A stretch of 64,000 nt of DNA from Minwuia thermotolerans (GCA_021604565.1 BQJF01000010.1:1-64000); one strand, 5' to 3'; positions 45,617 through 54,944 are shown, counted from the stretch's first letter. Translations and numbers: made by a program. Notes: generated by a model not told the origin, from the sequence alone.

Positions 45617-47110
45617 TCAAGATTGCCGTTTTGGTTGTTGGCTTGGAACGATCGTGACCGTCTTCTGTTCGGTATAGGCAAGGAGCTCGGCCAGACACTC
45701 TTCGCGTCCGATGCCCGAATTCTTCATCCCGCCGAACGGTGCGCCGAGGTAGTGGTCACTTGAATCGTTGACCCAGACATATCCGCTCTGGATCTGATCC
45801 GTCAGGCGCATTGCCGTGTCGAGGTCCCGGGTCCAGATCGAGGCTGTCAATCCCACGTCCAGCCCGTTGACGATGTCGAGCATCTCTGCCTCATCAGTCC
45901 AGGCCAGGACCGAAAGAACCGGCCCGAACACCTCCTCACGCGCAATTCTCATTTCGGGAGTGACGTCCGCCAGCAAGGTCGGCCGAACGTAAAATCCCTG
46001 CGAAGGCACCCCCTCGGGCTCTCCTCCTGCCGCCAGGACAGCACCTTCCGATCGAGCCAGATCGATGTAGTCGACCACCTTGCTGTACTGCCGCGATGTG
46101 GACAGGCATCCCATCTCGGTCCCGTCTTCCGAAGGATCGCCCAGACGCACCTTCTCGAATGCCTCTGCAATCCCTTTCACGACCTGGTCGCAATGGCTGG
46201 CGTGAACCAGAACGCGGCTTGTCGATCCGCACGACTGGCCTGCCGTCCATCCGAGATTCATACCCTTGACCGCGCCCTGGATCGCGGCTTCGACATCGGC
46301 ATCGGGACAGATGACGAGCGCGTTCTTGCCACCGAGTTCAAGCTGCGTTCGCTTGAGCGCATCCGCAGCCTCTCTCAGGACCGCCTTGCCGGTCGGAACA
46401 CTGCCGATCAGGCCGACTGCGGCAATGCCCGGGTGCTGGCAGATGGCAGCGCCCAGATCGCTGCCGCCCGTCAGCACCGAAAGCAGGCCTTCGGGAAACA
46501 GATCGCCGATGATTTCCGCCATCCTCAGGGCAGATAGTGGCGTCTCCTCGGAGGGCTTCAGGATGACCGCGTTGCCGGCGGCAAGAGGCGCCGCCATCTT
46601 GGCCGCCGCAAACAGCAGGGGATGATTGAAGGCAATCATCCTGGCGACAACGCCCAGCGGCTCCCGTGCAACATAGGTCAGCTTGCCGCCGGCCTGTGGA
46701 ATCGTTTCACCCTTGGCTTCGGTGGCGATGCCAGCGAAATACTCGACCAGCGTTGCGCCGAGAGACACATCGAAGCGCATTCCATTGATCGGATTGCCGC
46801 AATCAAGCGCGTCGATCAACGCCAGTTCCTCGATGTGTTCGCGCAATCGCGCCGCCGCTTGCCTGAGGGCGCTGGCCCGAACGGCGGGACCTGCAAGCCG
46901 CCACCCCCTCTGAACGGCAGCCGCGCGTTGAACCGCAAGATCCAGATCATCCGAAGCGGCGTCATGAATGCGGGTAAGAACAGTACCGTTGCGAGGCGAG
47001 ACAATTGTGCGTTCCCGGCCTTTGCCGACGCGGAATTCGCCGCCAACATACTGCCGGTCGGGCAGTCTCTCCGTAAGCCGAGCAGATGCAATGCGGGCTT
47101 CGTCTGGCAT
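45617..47110 (-). CDS. NAD(P)-dependent aldehyde dehydrogenase
   Basis: 497 residues from the ATG at 47110 with GGAGGAG just upstream. Catalytic Cys lies in GWTAGQSCGSTSRVLVH and the Glu loop in TQLELGGKNALVICPDADVEAAI. The cofactor segment IGSVPTGKAVLREAA and the C-terminal EVFGPVLSVLAW, SGYVWVND are standard. In this operon it may oxidise an aromatic aldehyde to the acid consumed by the oxygenase, for example a carboxybenzaldehyde; this is inference. Confidence 0.92.
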   Translation of the reverse strand: MPDEARIASARLTERLPDRQYVGGEFRVGKGRERTIVSPRNGTVLTRIHDAASDDLDLAVQRAAAVQRGWRLAGPAVRASALRQAAARLREHIEELALIDALDCGNPINGMRFDVSLGATLVEYFAGIATEAKGETIPQAGGKLTYVAREPLGVVARMIAFNHPLLFAAAKMAAPLAAGNAVILKPSEETPLSALRMAEIIGDLFPEGLLSVLTGGSDLGAAICQHPGIAAVGLIGSVPTGKAVLREAADALKRTQLELGGKNALVICPDADVEAAIQGAVKGMNLGWTAGQSCGSTSRVLVHASHCDQVVKGIAEAFEKVRLGDPSEDGTEMGCLSTSRQYSKVVDYIDLARSEGAVLAAGGEPEGVPSQGFYVRPTLLADVTPEMRIAREEVFGPVLSVLAWTDEAEMLDIVNGLDVGLTASIWTRDLDTAMRLTDQIQSGYVWVNDSSDHYLGAPFGGMKNSGIGREECLAELLAYTEQKTVTIVPSQQPKRQS

Positions 47111-47223
47111 TTTCTCCTCCCGTTTCACCTCTCTGTTGCCAGCCACCCCGGGTTTTTGTCTTTTCGTTAGTTGGGTATGGCCGCACGTCCGCCGGTCGTT
47201 GGACGCCAGAGGACTTCCAGTGG

Positions 47224-48504
47224 TCAGTCCGCTGCGTCCGCCTCGCCTTCGAAACCAAGCGATCGCCAATCGATCTCTTTTGGAAAGACTCCTTCCTTGG
47301 AAGAAATGCTGACCTGCGGAACGCGAGGCTCCACGGCGCCCAGGGCCGGCTCGCCATTGGCGACCTTTTTGGCCGCATCGCTCATCAGTTTCCGAAATTC
47401 GACGATTGCCAGATCCGACGAACCGAGCAGATCTGTTGATCGGTCGACGCGGGCGCCCATCGAAACCCACATTGCGAGATCCTGATTGGGGATGCCCTGA
47501 ATACCGGTATAATTGCCGAGTTTCATGGCTTGCCGATCCTGCATGAAGTTGTTCTCGATCGATCTCTTCGGGACCCAGCGTTCATCGAGGTCGATGCCCT
47601 TCTGAGCATGCGCAAACTTTCGCCATTGCTCAGTGGCCGGGCAGGCGCTCCCTCCCCATGCAAGGAAGTAGAAATGGCTCGTCACGTCGTCGATCGGGAC
47701 GATGACAGTGGCGACGTTGTAGGAGCTGTTGGGTGGAATCAGCGAAACGAACGGCGCGATGTATTCGGTGATACGAAGATAGTTGTGCGTGGCCGCCTTC
47801 TTGATGGGCTTGCGAATGGCTGCATAGTGAAAGCCATAATCGGTACGCTCGATCTGCATTCGTGGCGATTTGTCCGTGGAAGGCCGGTACCACGACGAGT
47901 CGTCAGCGGCCGCTCCGTGAACACGTGCTGGCACCATGTCGGACGAATGCAGTGACGAAGAATGGGCGCTATCTATCTGACCTTCAGTTATCTGTGCCCA
48001 GTTCGCCGGGATACGCATTTTCAGGATCGACACCAGGGTTTCATCGCTTGGTGAGAACGCGGGGCGATGGAATTCTGGCGCCTCCTTCCCGGTGTGGAGC
48101 CAGGCCCAGACAAACCCGCCGCATTCTGTCACCGGATAGGATTGATGCTTGACCTTGCCAAGCATAGGCGAGCCTTCCGGCTCAGCGGCCATGGATACGC
48201 AGTTGCCCTCAACGTCGAACTTCCAGCCATGATATAGACAGCGCAGGCCACAGTCCTCGTTCCGGCCAAACAGCAGCGATGCCTTACGGTGTGGACATAA
48301 CTCGTCCAGCAGACCGATACGACCTTCGGTATCCCTAAAACAGACGTATCTGCGACCGATCGCTTCGATAAGCAGTGGCGTTCCGTCAGGCTCGGCCACT
48401 TCCTCGATCAGGCAGACCGGGACCCAATGCTGCCGCATCAGTTCCCCCATTGGCGCGTCGCCTTCCACAAGCGTCAGAAGATCGTTCTCTTCCCTTGTGA
48501 GCAA
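47224..48504 (-). CDS. Rieske aromatic-ring-hydroxylating oxygenase, phthalate dioxygenase type
   Basis: 426 residues from a TTG at 48504 that has GGGAGG six bases upstream; an ATG nine codons earlier is the alternative. N-terminus LLTREENDLLTLVEGDAPMGELMRQHWVP is typical of phthalate 4,5-dioxygenase relatives. The Rieske cluster is CPHRKASLLFGRN...CLYHGWKFD. The mononuclear iron site is EGQIDSAHSSSLHSSD. The enzyme would dihydroxylate an aromatic carboxylate with electrons from the PDR-type reductase encoded divergently. Confidence 0.9.
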   Translation of the reverse strand: MLTREENDLLTLVEGDAPMGELMRQHWVPVCLIEEVAEPDGTPLLIEAIGRRYVCFRDTEGRIGLLDELCPHRKASLLFGRNEDCGLRCLYHGWKFDVEGNCVSMAAEPEGSPMLGKVKHQSYPVTECGGFVWAWLHTGKEAPEFHRPAFSPSDETLVSILKMRIPANWAQITEGQIDSAHSSSLHSSDMVPARVHGAAADDSSWYRPSTDKSPRMQIERTDYGFHYAAIRKPIKKAATHNYLRITEYIAPFVSLIPPNSSYNVATVIVPIDDVTSHFYFLAWGGSACPATEQWRKFAHAQKGIDLDERWVPKRSIENNFMQDRQAMKLGNYTGIQGIPNQDLAMWVSMGARVDRSTDLLGSSDLAIVEFRKLMSDAAKKVANGEPALGAVEPRVPQVSISSKEGVFPKEIDWRSLGFEGEADAAD

Positions 48505-48556
48505 ATTCGCCTCCCATCCTTCGCCCGCCAATCGTCAGCACATTGTTGACGGCTTC

Positions 48557-48588
48557 TTAGATGTCTAATAATAAAATTAGATTTCTAA
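48557..48588. promoter_or_regulatory. Paired MarR-type operators between divergent oxygenase genes
   Basis: Two perfect 12-bp palindromes TTAGA-NN-TCTAA at 48557-48568 and 48577-48588, centres 20 bp apart (two helical turns), lie in the AT-rich interval between the Rieske gene and the reductase gene. They are a natural target for the MarR regulator encoded 3.2 kb away. Confidence 0.75.
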
Positions 48589-48627
48589 CAATATGCAAGC
48601 TCAATTGCTGACAGGGGATGCAGATTC

Positions 48628-49572
48628 TTGGAAACCGCAGGCGATCGCATCGACATGAGAGTGGCTGCCCGGCGCACTCTTACCCCGGAAATCGAGGAGT
48701 TTTCGCTGTCGCCATGCGATGGACGCCCGCTGCCGTCGTTCACGCCCGGAGCCCACATCACAGTCGCAACGCCCGACGGTGCAATGCGCCGGTACTCGCT
48801 GACAAATGATGGCGCCGCACCGAAAGAATATGTCATTGCCGTGAAGCGCGAGCCCAATTCCCGGGGCGGATCGGCGTCAATGCATGAACGCGCGTTAGAA
48901 GGTGCGGTTCTGGCGATCGAACACCCGGAGAATGATTTCGAGCTCTGTGAGGCGTCAAGATACATCCTGATCGCTGGGGGAATCGGCATCACACCGATTG
49001 TCGCGATGGCGCGACACCTGACAGCCCAGGGCAAACCTTTCGAACTGATCTACTGCACCCGCAGCCCCGAAGACACGGCGTATCTGGACGAGGCGCTGTC
49101 GCTGCCCAAGTCGACGGTTCATCACGACGGCGGCGACATGGATGAGGCGTTCGATTTTTGGGATCTTCTGGAGAAGCCAGGCAGGGAGCACATCTTTTGC
49201 TGCGGACCGGCCGGACTGATCGAGGAGATCAAGGCGCTCACCGGACACTGGCCGGAAGGGCATGTGCACTTCGAGGATTTCAATCCGGTCACGGTCGTTC
49301 GTGAGGATGATGTTCCCTTCACTGTCACTATTGCCGGCTCGGGACAGACCATCGATGTGCCGGCGGACCGCTCCATACTGGAGGCGATGCGGGACGCAGG
49401 TATCGAGACGCTGAGCTCTTGCGAGAGCGGTACCTGTGGCACCTGCAAATGCCAGTTGATCGCCGGCGAGGTTGAACACCGCGACAGTGTTCTCATGGAA
49501 GAGGAAAAATCCGGCTTCATCATGATCTGCGTCTCCCGGGCGCAGAGCGGGAACCTGACGATTGACTTCTGA
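48628..49572 (+). CDS. PDR/VanB-type oxygenase reductase
   Basis: 314 residues from a TTG at 48628; the ATG at 48655 (MRVAARRTL) is a plausible alternative. FMN domain with RRYSLTND; NAD domain with YILIAGGIGITPIVAMARHL and FCCGPAGLIEEIK; C-terminal plant-type 2Fe-2S domain with SCESGTCGTCKCQLIAGEVEHRDS and late MICVSRA. This FMN-NAD-[2Fe-2S] order is that of phthalate dioxygenase reductase. It should reduce the adjacent Rieske oxygenase. Confidence 0.92.
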   Translation: METAGDRIDMRVAARRTLTPEIEEFSLSPCDGRPLPSFTPGAHITVATPDGAMRRYSLTNDGAAPKEYVIAVKREPNSRGGSASMHERALEGAVLAIEHPENDFELCEASRYILIAGGIGITPIVAMARHLTAQGKPFELIYCTRSPEDTAYLDEALSLPKSTVHHDGGDMDEAFDFWDLLEKPGREHIFCCGPAGLIEEIKALTGHWPEGHVHFEDFNPVTVVREDDVPFTVTIAGSGQTIDVPADRSILEAMRDAGIETLSSCESGTCGTCKCQLIAGEVEHRDSVLMEEEKSGFIMICVSRAQSGNLTIDF

Positions 49573-50728
49573 TCCGATCCGGCTGGGCGTTGCGGGTCTC
49601 GGTCGCGGCTTCGTCCTGACCCTGCCAAGTCTTCTGGCCGACCGGCGCGTCGAACTCGTGGCCTGCGCAGCCCCCCGGAAAGAGTCACGCCAGGCCTTCT
49701 TGGGTCAGTTCGGTGGCCGCGCCTATCCCAGCATCGAGGAATTGGCGTCGGACCCCGACGTCGAAGCCGTATACATTGCAACACCGCATCAGATGCACCG
49801 CGAACACACGGCTGTCCTGGCTGCTGGCGGCAAGCATCTGCTGATCGAAAAGCCGCTGGCCATATCCATTGCTGACGCGACCGCAATCGTCGAGATGGCG
49901 GAACGCGCCGGCGTTATTGTGATCACCGGTCCAAGTCACAGTTTCGACCAACCGGTCCAGATGGCCCGGGAGCTTATCGAGGCGGGACAGTTCGGCCAGG
50001 TGCGGATGATCCATTCGCTCAACTACACCGACTTCCTGTACCGCCCTCGACGCCCCGAGGAGCTGGTGACCGAACAGGGCGGTGGCGTCGTCTTCAGCCA
50101 GGCGGTGCACCAGGTGGATGTCGTCCGGTTGCTGATGGGCGGGACGGCGTTATCCGTTTCCGCCGCGACGGGCGCCTGGGATCCGGCCCGTCCGACAGAA
50201 GGCGCATATGCGGCCCTGGTTCAGTTCGACGGCGGCCGGTTCGCCAATCTCGTCTACTCCGGCTACGCTCACTACGACAGCGATGTCCTGCAGGATGACA
50301 TCGGCGAACTCGGCTTCCCCAAGGATATGACTGCCTACGGGGGCGCCAGAAGAGCTCTTGCTGCCGTCAGTACACCTGGGGAGGAGGCCGCTTTGAAGTC
50401 CGGACGGACTTTTGGTGCTGTCGATACACCGCCGCTGGCGCCCGGATCCGAGCACTTTGGTCCGGTCATCGTCAGTTGCGACCGGGCCGATCTGAGATTG
50501 ACGCCCAAAGGCATCGAGATCTGGGGGGATGACCGGCGCGAATTCGTCGCTACGCCCGCCTCGCCTTCGCCGCGTGCGGAGGTCTTTGGCGCCCTCCATG
50601 ATGCCATCAGAATTGGCCGGATTCCGGCGCAGACGGGCCGGTGGGGCCGCGCCAGTCTGGAGATTTGTCACGCAATCCTGGAAAGCGCGCGAACGGGTGA
50701 GCGAACCGGTTTGCGCCATCAGAACTGA
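49562..50728 (+). CDS. Gfo/Idh/MocA oxidoreductase (dihydrodiol dehydrogenase-like)
   Basis: 388 residues from a TTG at 49562 that overlaps the reductase gene by 11 bases. N-terminal Rossmann fold LGVAGLGRGFVLTLPSLL; family motif HLLIEKPLAISIADA; active-site region EQGGGVVFSQAVHQVDVVRLL. Position between an oxygenase reductase and a 4,5-dihydroxyphthalate decarboxylase-like gene makes phthalate 4,5-cis-dihydrodiol dehydrogenase (Pht4 type) the best guess. NAD-dependent rearomatisation of a cis-dihydrodiol would be its step. Confidence 0.85.
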   Translation: MTSDPIRLGVAGLGRGFVLTLPSLLADRRVELVACAAPRKESRQAFLGQFGGRAYPSIEELASDPDVEAVYIATPHQMHREHTAVLAAGGKHLLIEKPLAISIADATAIVEMAERAGVIVITGPSHSFDQPVQMARELIEAGQFGQVRMIHSLNYTDFLYRPRRPEELVTEQGGGVVFSQAVHQVDVVRLLMGGTALSVSAATGAWDPARPTEGAYAALVQFDGGRFANLVYSGYAHYDSDVLQDDIGELGFPKDMTAYGGARRALAAVSTPGEEAALKSGRTFGAVDTPPLAPGSEHFGPVIVSCDRADLRLTPKGIEIWGDDRREFVATPASPSPRAEVFGALHDAIRIGRIPAQTGRWGRASLEICHAILESARTGERTGLRHQN

Positions 50729-50747
50729 AAACGGGAGAACGACGAGC

Positions 50748-51737
50748 ATGGGGACCATTCAACTATCGATCGCGGTCGGCGACTACGACCGCACCCGGCC
50801 CATTCATGATGGCCGGGTGAAGATCGACGGCGTGGAGCCGGTGACCATGCTGCTCTCGCCGGAAGAGATGTTCTTCCGGGCATTCCGGCACGAGGCGTTC
50901 GACGTGAGCGAGTTGTCCTTCTCTTCCTTCTGCGTGAAGCAGGCGCAGGGACAGAATCCCTATGTCGGCGTTCCGGTCTTCCTCTCGCGCGCGTTCCGTC
51001 ATTCTTCCATCTACATCCGGACCGACCGCGGCATCGACAGCCCTGCCGATATGAAGGGGCGGCGCATTGGCATTGCGGAATGGCAGCTGACGGCGAACGT
51101 CTGGGCGCGGGGCATTCTCGAGGGCGCTGGCGTGAAACAGTCGGAGATAACCTGGGTCCGGGGCGGCATGCATACCCCCGGACGCCCCGAAAAGATTCCG
51201 GTCAATGTTCCGTCGGACGTGACCATAGAGGCTGCGCCGGATGGCTCAACCCTCGACCAGATGCTCCGCGACGGCGACATCGACGGGTTCATCGGCCCGC
51301 GGACGCTGCGTTGTTTCGACGAAGGTCATCCGGATGTCGGCCGGCTGTTCGGTGACGGCATCGAAGCGGCATCGCAGCACTACAGGAGCACGGGCATATT
51401 CCCGATCATGCATGTACTAGGCGTAAAGCGGTCGATCGCGGACGACCACCCCTGGTTGCCCGGCGCGCTTCTGAAAGCCTTCACGCAGGCCAAGATGACG
51501 GCCGAACAGGCCTTGCAGGACACTTCCGCCACCAAGGTGACGATGCCGTTTGTCGAGGACACGCTTGCCATCGCACGTCGGCTGCTGGGGCCCCGTATCT
51601 GGACCTATGGCGTACCCGGGAACGAACGGGTTCTTGACGCTTTTCTGACTCTGCACCACGGGCAGGGGCTGTCCGAACGTCGGCTCGAGATAGAGGAAAT
51701 TTTCCACCCTGCCACCTACGAGGCGTACAGCCTCTGA
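50748..51737 (+). CDS. 4,5-dihydroxyphthalate decarboxylase family protein
   Basis: 329 residues from the ATG at 50748 with GGGAG upstream; the long N-terminal extension of the ORF runs over the previous gene. No signal peptide, so cytoplasmic despite its solute-binding-protein fold. Typical segments: SIAVGDYDRTRPIHDGRVKIDGV, FRHEAFDVSELSFSSF, VPVFLSRAFRHSSIYIRTDRGI, and GIFPIMHVLGVKRSI. In the phthalate route it releases CO2 from 4,5-dihydroxyphthalate to give protocatechuate. No ring-cleavage genes are in view. Confidence 0.85.
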   Translation: MGTIQLSIAVGDYDRTRPIHDGRVKIDGVEPVTMLLSPEEMFFRAFRHEAFDVSELSFSSFCVKQAQGQNPYVGVPVFLSRAFRHSSIYIRTDRGIDSPADMKGRRIGIAEWQLTANVWARGILEGAGVKQSEITWVRGGMHTPGRPEKIPVNVPSDVTIEAAPDGSTLDQMLRDGDIDGFIGPRTLRCFDEGHPDVGRLFGDGIEAASQHYRSTGIFPIMHVLGVKRSIADDHPWLPGALLKAFTQAKMTAEQALQDTSATKVTMPFVEDTLAIARRLLGPRIWTYGVPGNERVLDAFLTLHHGQGLSERRLEIEEIFHPATYEAYSL

Positions 51738-51774
51738 TGCGCCGGGCGGCGCAAGAGCCAGGGAGCGTTCCCTC

Positions 51775-52323
51775 TCAACTCCTCTCTTCCGGAAACTCCG
51801 AGCGTGTGGCGGGGACTCTCATGCCTCGAGCTTCCGCGCGCGCTTCGTCCTCGGCCAGATTGGCAAGGATGGTGATCAGATCCTCACGAAGCCGCTCCCG
51901 TCGCTCTTCCGGTATGCCATTGAGCGCGACAACATTCGCTTCGATGGCAAGAGGTTCGAGCACCTGCTGGAGATCTCGGCCTTTTTGGGTCAGGAACGTA
52001 TACTGCCGACGCTTGTTGGATCCAAGTGTTCGGCGTTCGATGATGCCAAGCTTTTCCAGTTTGGTCAGCGCAGTATGGGTCGTCGGGGCGGTGAGGTTTG
52101 CAACTTCGCTCAGGTCTCTCTGCGTCAACCCTTCTCTCTTCCAGAGAATGCGCAAATATATCCACTGCCCGAAGGTGATCCCGTGTGTGGCCAGCCTCCG
52201 GGCGAGCGATCGATTGAAGCCACGAGCGCATAGTCGCACGAGGTGTGCGACGCGCTCCTGCTGGTACGAGAGCAGATCGTCCAGTTCGCCTCGCATCTCT
52301 CCATCTTGCTTGAGCGTGTTCAT
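51775..52323 (-). CDS. MarR family transcriptional regulator
   Basis: 182 residues from the ATG at 52323; the longer ORF runs into the divergent ThDP gene. The winged helix is GITFGQWIYLRILWKREGLTQRDLSEVANLTAPTTHTALTKLEKLGIIERR with the wing SNKRRQYTFLTQKG. MarR proteins in aromatic catabolism usually repress until bound by the substrate or its CoA ester. The paired TTAGA-NN-TCTAA sites at 48557-48588 are the likely operators; no such site appears between this gene and the ThDP gene. Confidence 0.88.
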   Translation of the reverse strand: MNTLKQDGEMRGELDDLLSYQQERVAHLVRLCARGFNRSLARRLATHGITFGQWIYLRILWKREGLTQRDLSEVANLTAPTTHTALTKLEKLGIIERRTLGSNKRRQYTFLTQKGRDLQQVLEPLAIEANVVALNGIPEERRERLREDLITILANLAEDEARAEARGMRVPATRSEFPEERS

Positions 52324-52423
52324 AGGACGGTTCTCGATCCTCTCATCAATCTCCGGAAGACGAACTTCCGAGTTACCCGTGGCTCTATCGTAGGGCAAGC
52401 GGGCAACACAATACTGAAGGGCG

Positions 52424-54199
52424 GTGGTTTTGGCAGACGGACGCAATGACGACCACATTGAATCTCCCATTCCCGGAGAGGTTAGATCCCTCTGGGGCAG
52501 CGACGCGCTCGCCCTGATGCTTCGCCGTCTGGGCGTGCAGCATGTCGCGCTCAATCCTGGTTCGAGCTTCCGAGGGCTGCATGACAGTCTTGTCAATTAT
52601 CTTGGCAACACTGACCCACGAATGTTGCTCTGTCTGCATGAGGAGAACGCGGTCGCAATTGCCCACGGCTGGGCCAAGGTCACGGGCGAACCAATGGCAG
52701 TGGTGCTTCACGCCAATGTCGGGCTGATGCATGGGGCGATGGCGATCTACAATGCGTGGTGCGACCGTGTGCCGATGCTGATTTTTGGCGCTACCGGACC
52801 GGTGGACGCAAACCTCCGCCGTCCCTGGATCGACTGGATTCATACATCGAGAGATCAGGCTGCGATCATCCGCCCCTATGTCAAATGGGACGATCAGCCG
52901 GCAAGCCTTGCCGCTTCTCTTGAAGCGATGGCTCGCGCGTTAAGTGTCACCAGAACCGTGCCTGCGGCTCCGGTATATGTCTGCCTCGACGTCACTGTGC
53001 AGGAAGCGCCGCTCGACGAACTGCCGGAACTGCCATCGCCAGCAGACTACCCTCACCCCGAGCCGCCTGTTCCCTCGCAGCCAGAAATCGATCGGCTACT
53101 CCAGCAGATTGAACGATCACAGCGCCCCGTTTTCATGTTTGGCCGAATGACCCGTTCGGTCGAAGATTGGGCCCGGCGTGTCGCGCTTGCCGAATGTTTT
53201 GGAGCCAAGGTGGTAACGGACATCAAGACCGGCGCCGTGTTTCCCACCGATCACCCGCTGCATGTCGGACCGCCATCCTTCTTCCTCTCGGAAGCCCAGT
53301 CGGCCACGCTTGTTGAGGCCGATCTGATCGTGGCCTTCGACTGGATCGACGCCGCCACCACACTTCGTCAGTCCGGTGCTCAGGCACCCGTGGTGAACGT
53401 TTCGATGGATCATCAATTGGCGAATGGCTGGTCCTTCGATCACACCGGCCCGGCAAGGGCTGTCATGCACATCGCCACCCCGCCGGATATCTGCGTCGCC
53501 GCACTCGCCGCAGCACTGGATCTGCCGCCCGGGGTTTGGCCAGCCGATCTTCCGGCTCCCGCATCCGGTCCCGCCTCCGGCAATACCGGGCCGATTTCGA
53601 TGCAGGGCCTGGCCTCCGCACTGCGAGAGGGATTGGCGGGAGAGCCCGCCACCCTGGTTCGCCTGCCGCTTGGCTGGGATGGCGGTTCGTGGGATTTCCG
53701 GCATCCACTGGACTATCTCGGTTATGACGGCGGAGCTGGAATCGGTTCCGGGCCCGGCATGCTGGTGGGCGCGGCGCTTGCACTCAGAAACAGTGGAAGA
53801 CTGCCTGTGGCCGTGCTTGGCGACGGCGACACGATGATGGGAATCTCTGCCCTCTGGACGGCAGCGCGGTACCGCATCCCGATGCTGGCGGTGATCTGTA
53901 ACAACCGTTCTTTCTACAATGACGAGATCCACCAGGAGAAGGTTGCGAGAACCCGGGACCGAAATGTTGCAAACAAGTGGATCGGACAGGCGATCACAGG
54001 TCCGGACATCGACTTCACCGCCATGGCCGAGGCCCAGGGTCTCGTCGGTATCGGACCGGTTTCAGAAGTGGCTGCCTTGACCGAAGCTGTGGCCGCCGCC
54101 ACTCGACGCGTCAGAGAGGGAGAAGCCGTCCTGATCGATGCGCGCGTCGAACCAGAGTATGCTGCTGCCATGACCGAGGGCATGACAAGTGTAGATTAG
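52424..54199 (+). CDS. Thiamine-diphosphate-dependent enzyme (acetolactate synthase/decarboxylase-like)
   Basis: 591 residues from a GTG at 52424. N-terminal PYR domain contains the conserved Glu (LLCLHEENAVAIAHGWAKVTGEP), a central domain follows, and the C-terminal PP domain has GDGDTMMGISALWTAARYRIPMLAVICNNRSFYNDE, the ThDP/Mg site. Relatives include acetolactate synthases, benzoylformate decarboxylases and oxalyl-CoA decarboxylases. Next to an aldehyde dehydrogenase cassette a 2-keto acid decarboxylase or C-C lyase is plausible. It is divergent from MarR. Confidence 0.85.
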   Translation: MVLADGRNDDHIESPIPGEVRSLWGSDALALMLRRLGVQHVALNPGSSFRGLHDSLVNYLGNTDPRMLLCLHEENAVAIAHGWAKVTGEPMAVVLHANVGLMHGAMAIYNAWCDRVPMLIFGATGPVDANLRRPWIDWIHTSRDQAAIIRPYVKWDDQPASLAASLEAMARALSVTRTVPAAPVYVCLDVTVQEAPLDELPELPSPADYPHPEPPVPSQPEIDRLLQQIERSQRPVFMFGRMTRSVEDWARRVALAECFGAKVVTDIKTGAVFPTDHPLHVGPPSFFLSEAQSATLVEADLIVAFDWIDAATTLRQSGAQAPVVNVSMDHQLANGWSFDHTGPARAVMHIATPPDICVAALAAALDLPPGVWPADLPAPASGPASGNTGPISMQGLASALREGLAGEPATLVRLPLGWDGGSWDFRHPLDYLGYDGGAGIGSGPGMLVGAALALRNSGRLPVAVLGDGDTMMGISALWTAARYRIPMLAVICNNRSFYNDEIHQEKVARTRDRNVANKWIGQAITGPDIDFTAMAEAQGLVGIGPVSEVAALTEAVAAATRRVREGEAVLIDARVEPEYAAAMTEGMTSVD

Positions 54200-54288
54200 A
54201 GGTTATGCAACGAGATGGTGCGCACTCACTTGTTTGTCGCCCAAAACCTCGCAAATCGCCGAGGTGTAACAATGTCGACCACCTTCCA

Positions 54289-54334
54289 TGACTTCATGAT
54301 CCCTGCCCGAAATGAGAGGACGGATCAGGAAGTT
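54289..54334. repeat. Right copy of the 46-bp dyad repeat
   Basis: Same orientation as 42504-42549, about 38 of 46 identical. Its dyad is degraded (GACTTCATGATCC against GGATCAGGAAGTT). It lies between the ThDP gene and the conjugation-type module. Confidence 0.7.
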
Positions 54335-54428
54335 TTGCGGGAAAAATGAGTTGATAAAACAACCATGAATGAGTCAGACTTTTGAGGTGTGTATGGGTAT
54401 TTTTCTCATCTCAAAAGAGCCCAGTGCA

Positions 54429-54944
54429 ATGAAGATACTTTTCAATCGCAAACAGACCTCCGGCAGGTTCGCCAAGGTCCAGTTCAGGCTCTGGTGCAAG
54501 ATCGAGCTTGATGAGGAAGAGACTGACATTCTGCGCCGATATCGGTTCGAAAACGCGGTACTGATCGCAGCGCTTCAGCCGCAACTTGTCCGTCAGTCCA
54601 TCCTGATCGGAACGGCCGCCGGTGTCATCGTGGCGCTGCTTGCATATCTGAAGTTCAGCATCAGCCTTTCGATTGTCCTCGGGCTGATTGTTGGGGGTGC
54701 CGCCGGGTACTGGTTCTTCCACGAACGCCGCGAGACCATCTTCGTCAAGGATCTGCTGCACGGTCGGCACTTCTCCTGCAACAGCGTGATCGAGCTGGCG
54801 AAGAAGGAAGCCTGGCTCCAATCGGTCGTTGCATTCCTTCGTCAGGTGATGGAGAGCGCCAAACACTGGAATGGTACGGAAGCACTCGACATCGAGGCTC
54901 TGCCAAAGGATGAGGCCAAGCTCGTGCTCCTGCGAGGGCTTTGA
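54429..54944 (+). CDS. Hypothetical two-helix membrane protein
   Basis: 171 residues from the ATG at 54429; an earlier in-frame ATG at 54369 is possible. A soluble N-terminal ~60 residues (FRLWCKIELDEEETDILRRYRFENAVL) precede two membrane helices (ILIGTAAGVIVALLAYL, LSIVLGLIVGGAAGYWFF) and a C-terminal soluble part. It ends in TGATG shared with the ATPase gene, so it is coupled and probably part of the same transfer machinery. Confidence 0.6.
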   Translation: MKILFNRKQTSGRFAKVQFRLWCKIELDEEETDILRRYRFENAVLIAALQPQLVRQSILIGTAAGVIVALLAYLKFSISLSIVLGLIVGGAAGYWFFHERRETIFVKDLLHGRHFSCNSVIELAKKEAWLQSVVAFLRQVMESAKHWNGTEALDIEALPKDEAKLVLLRGL

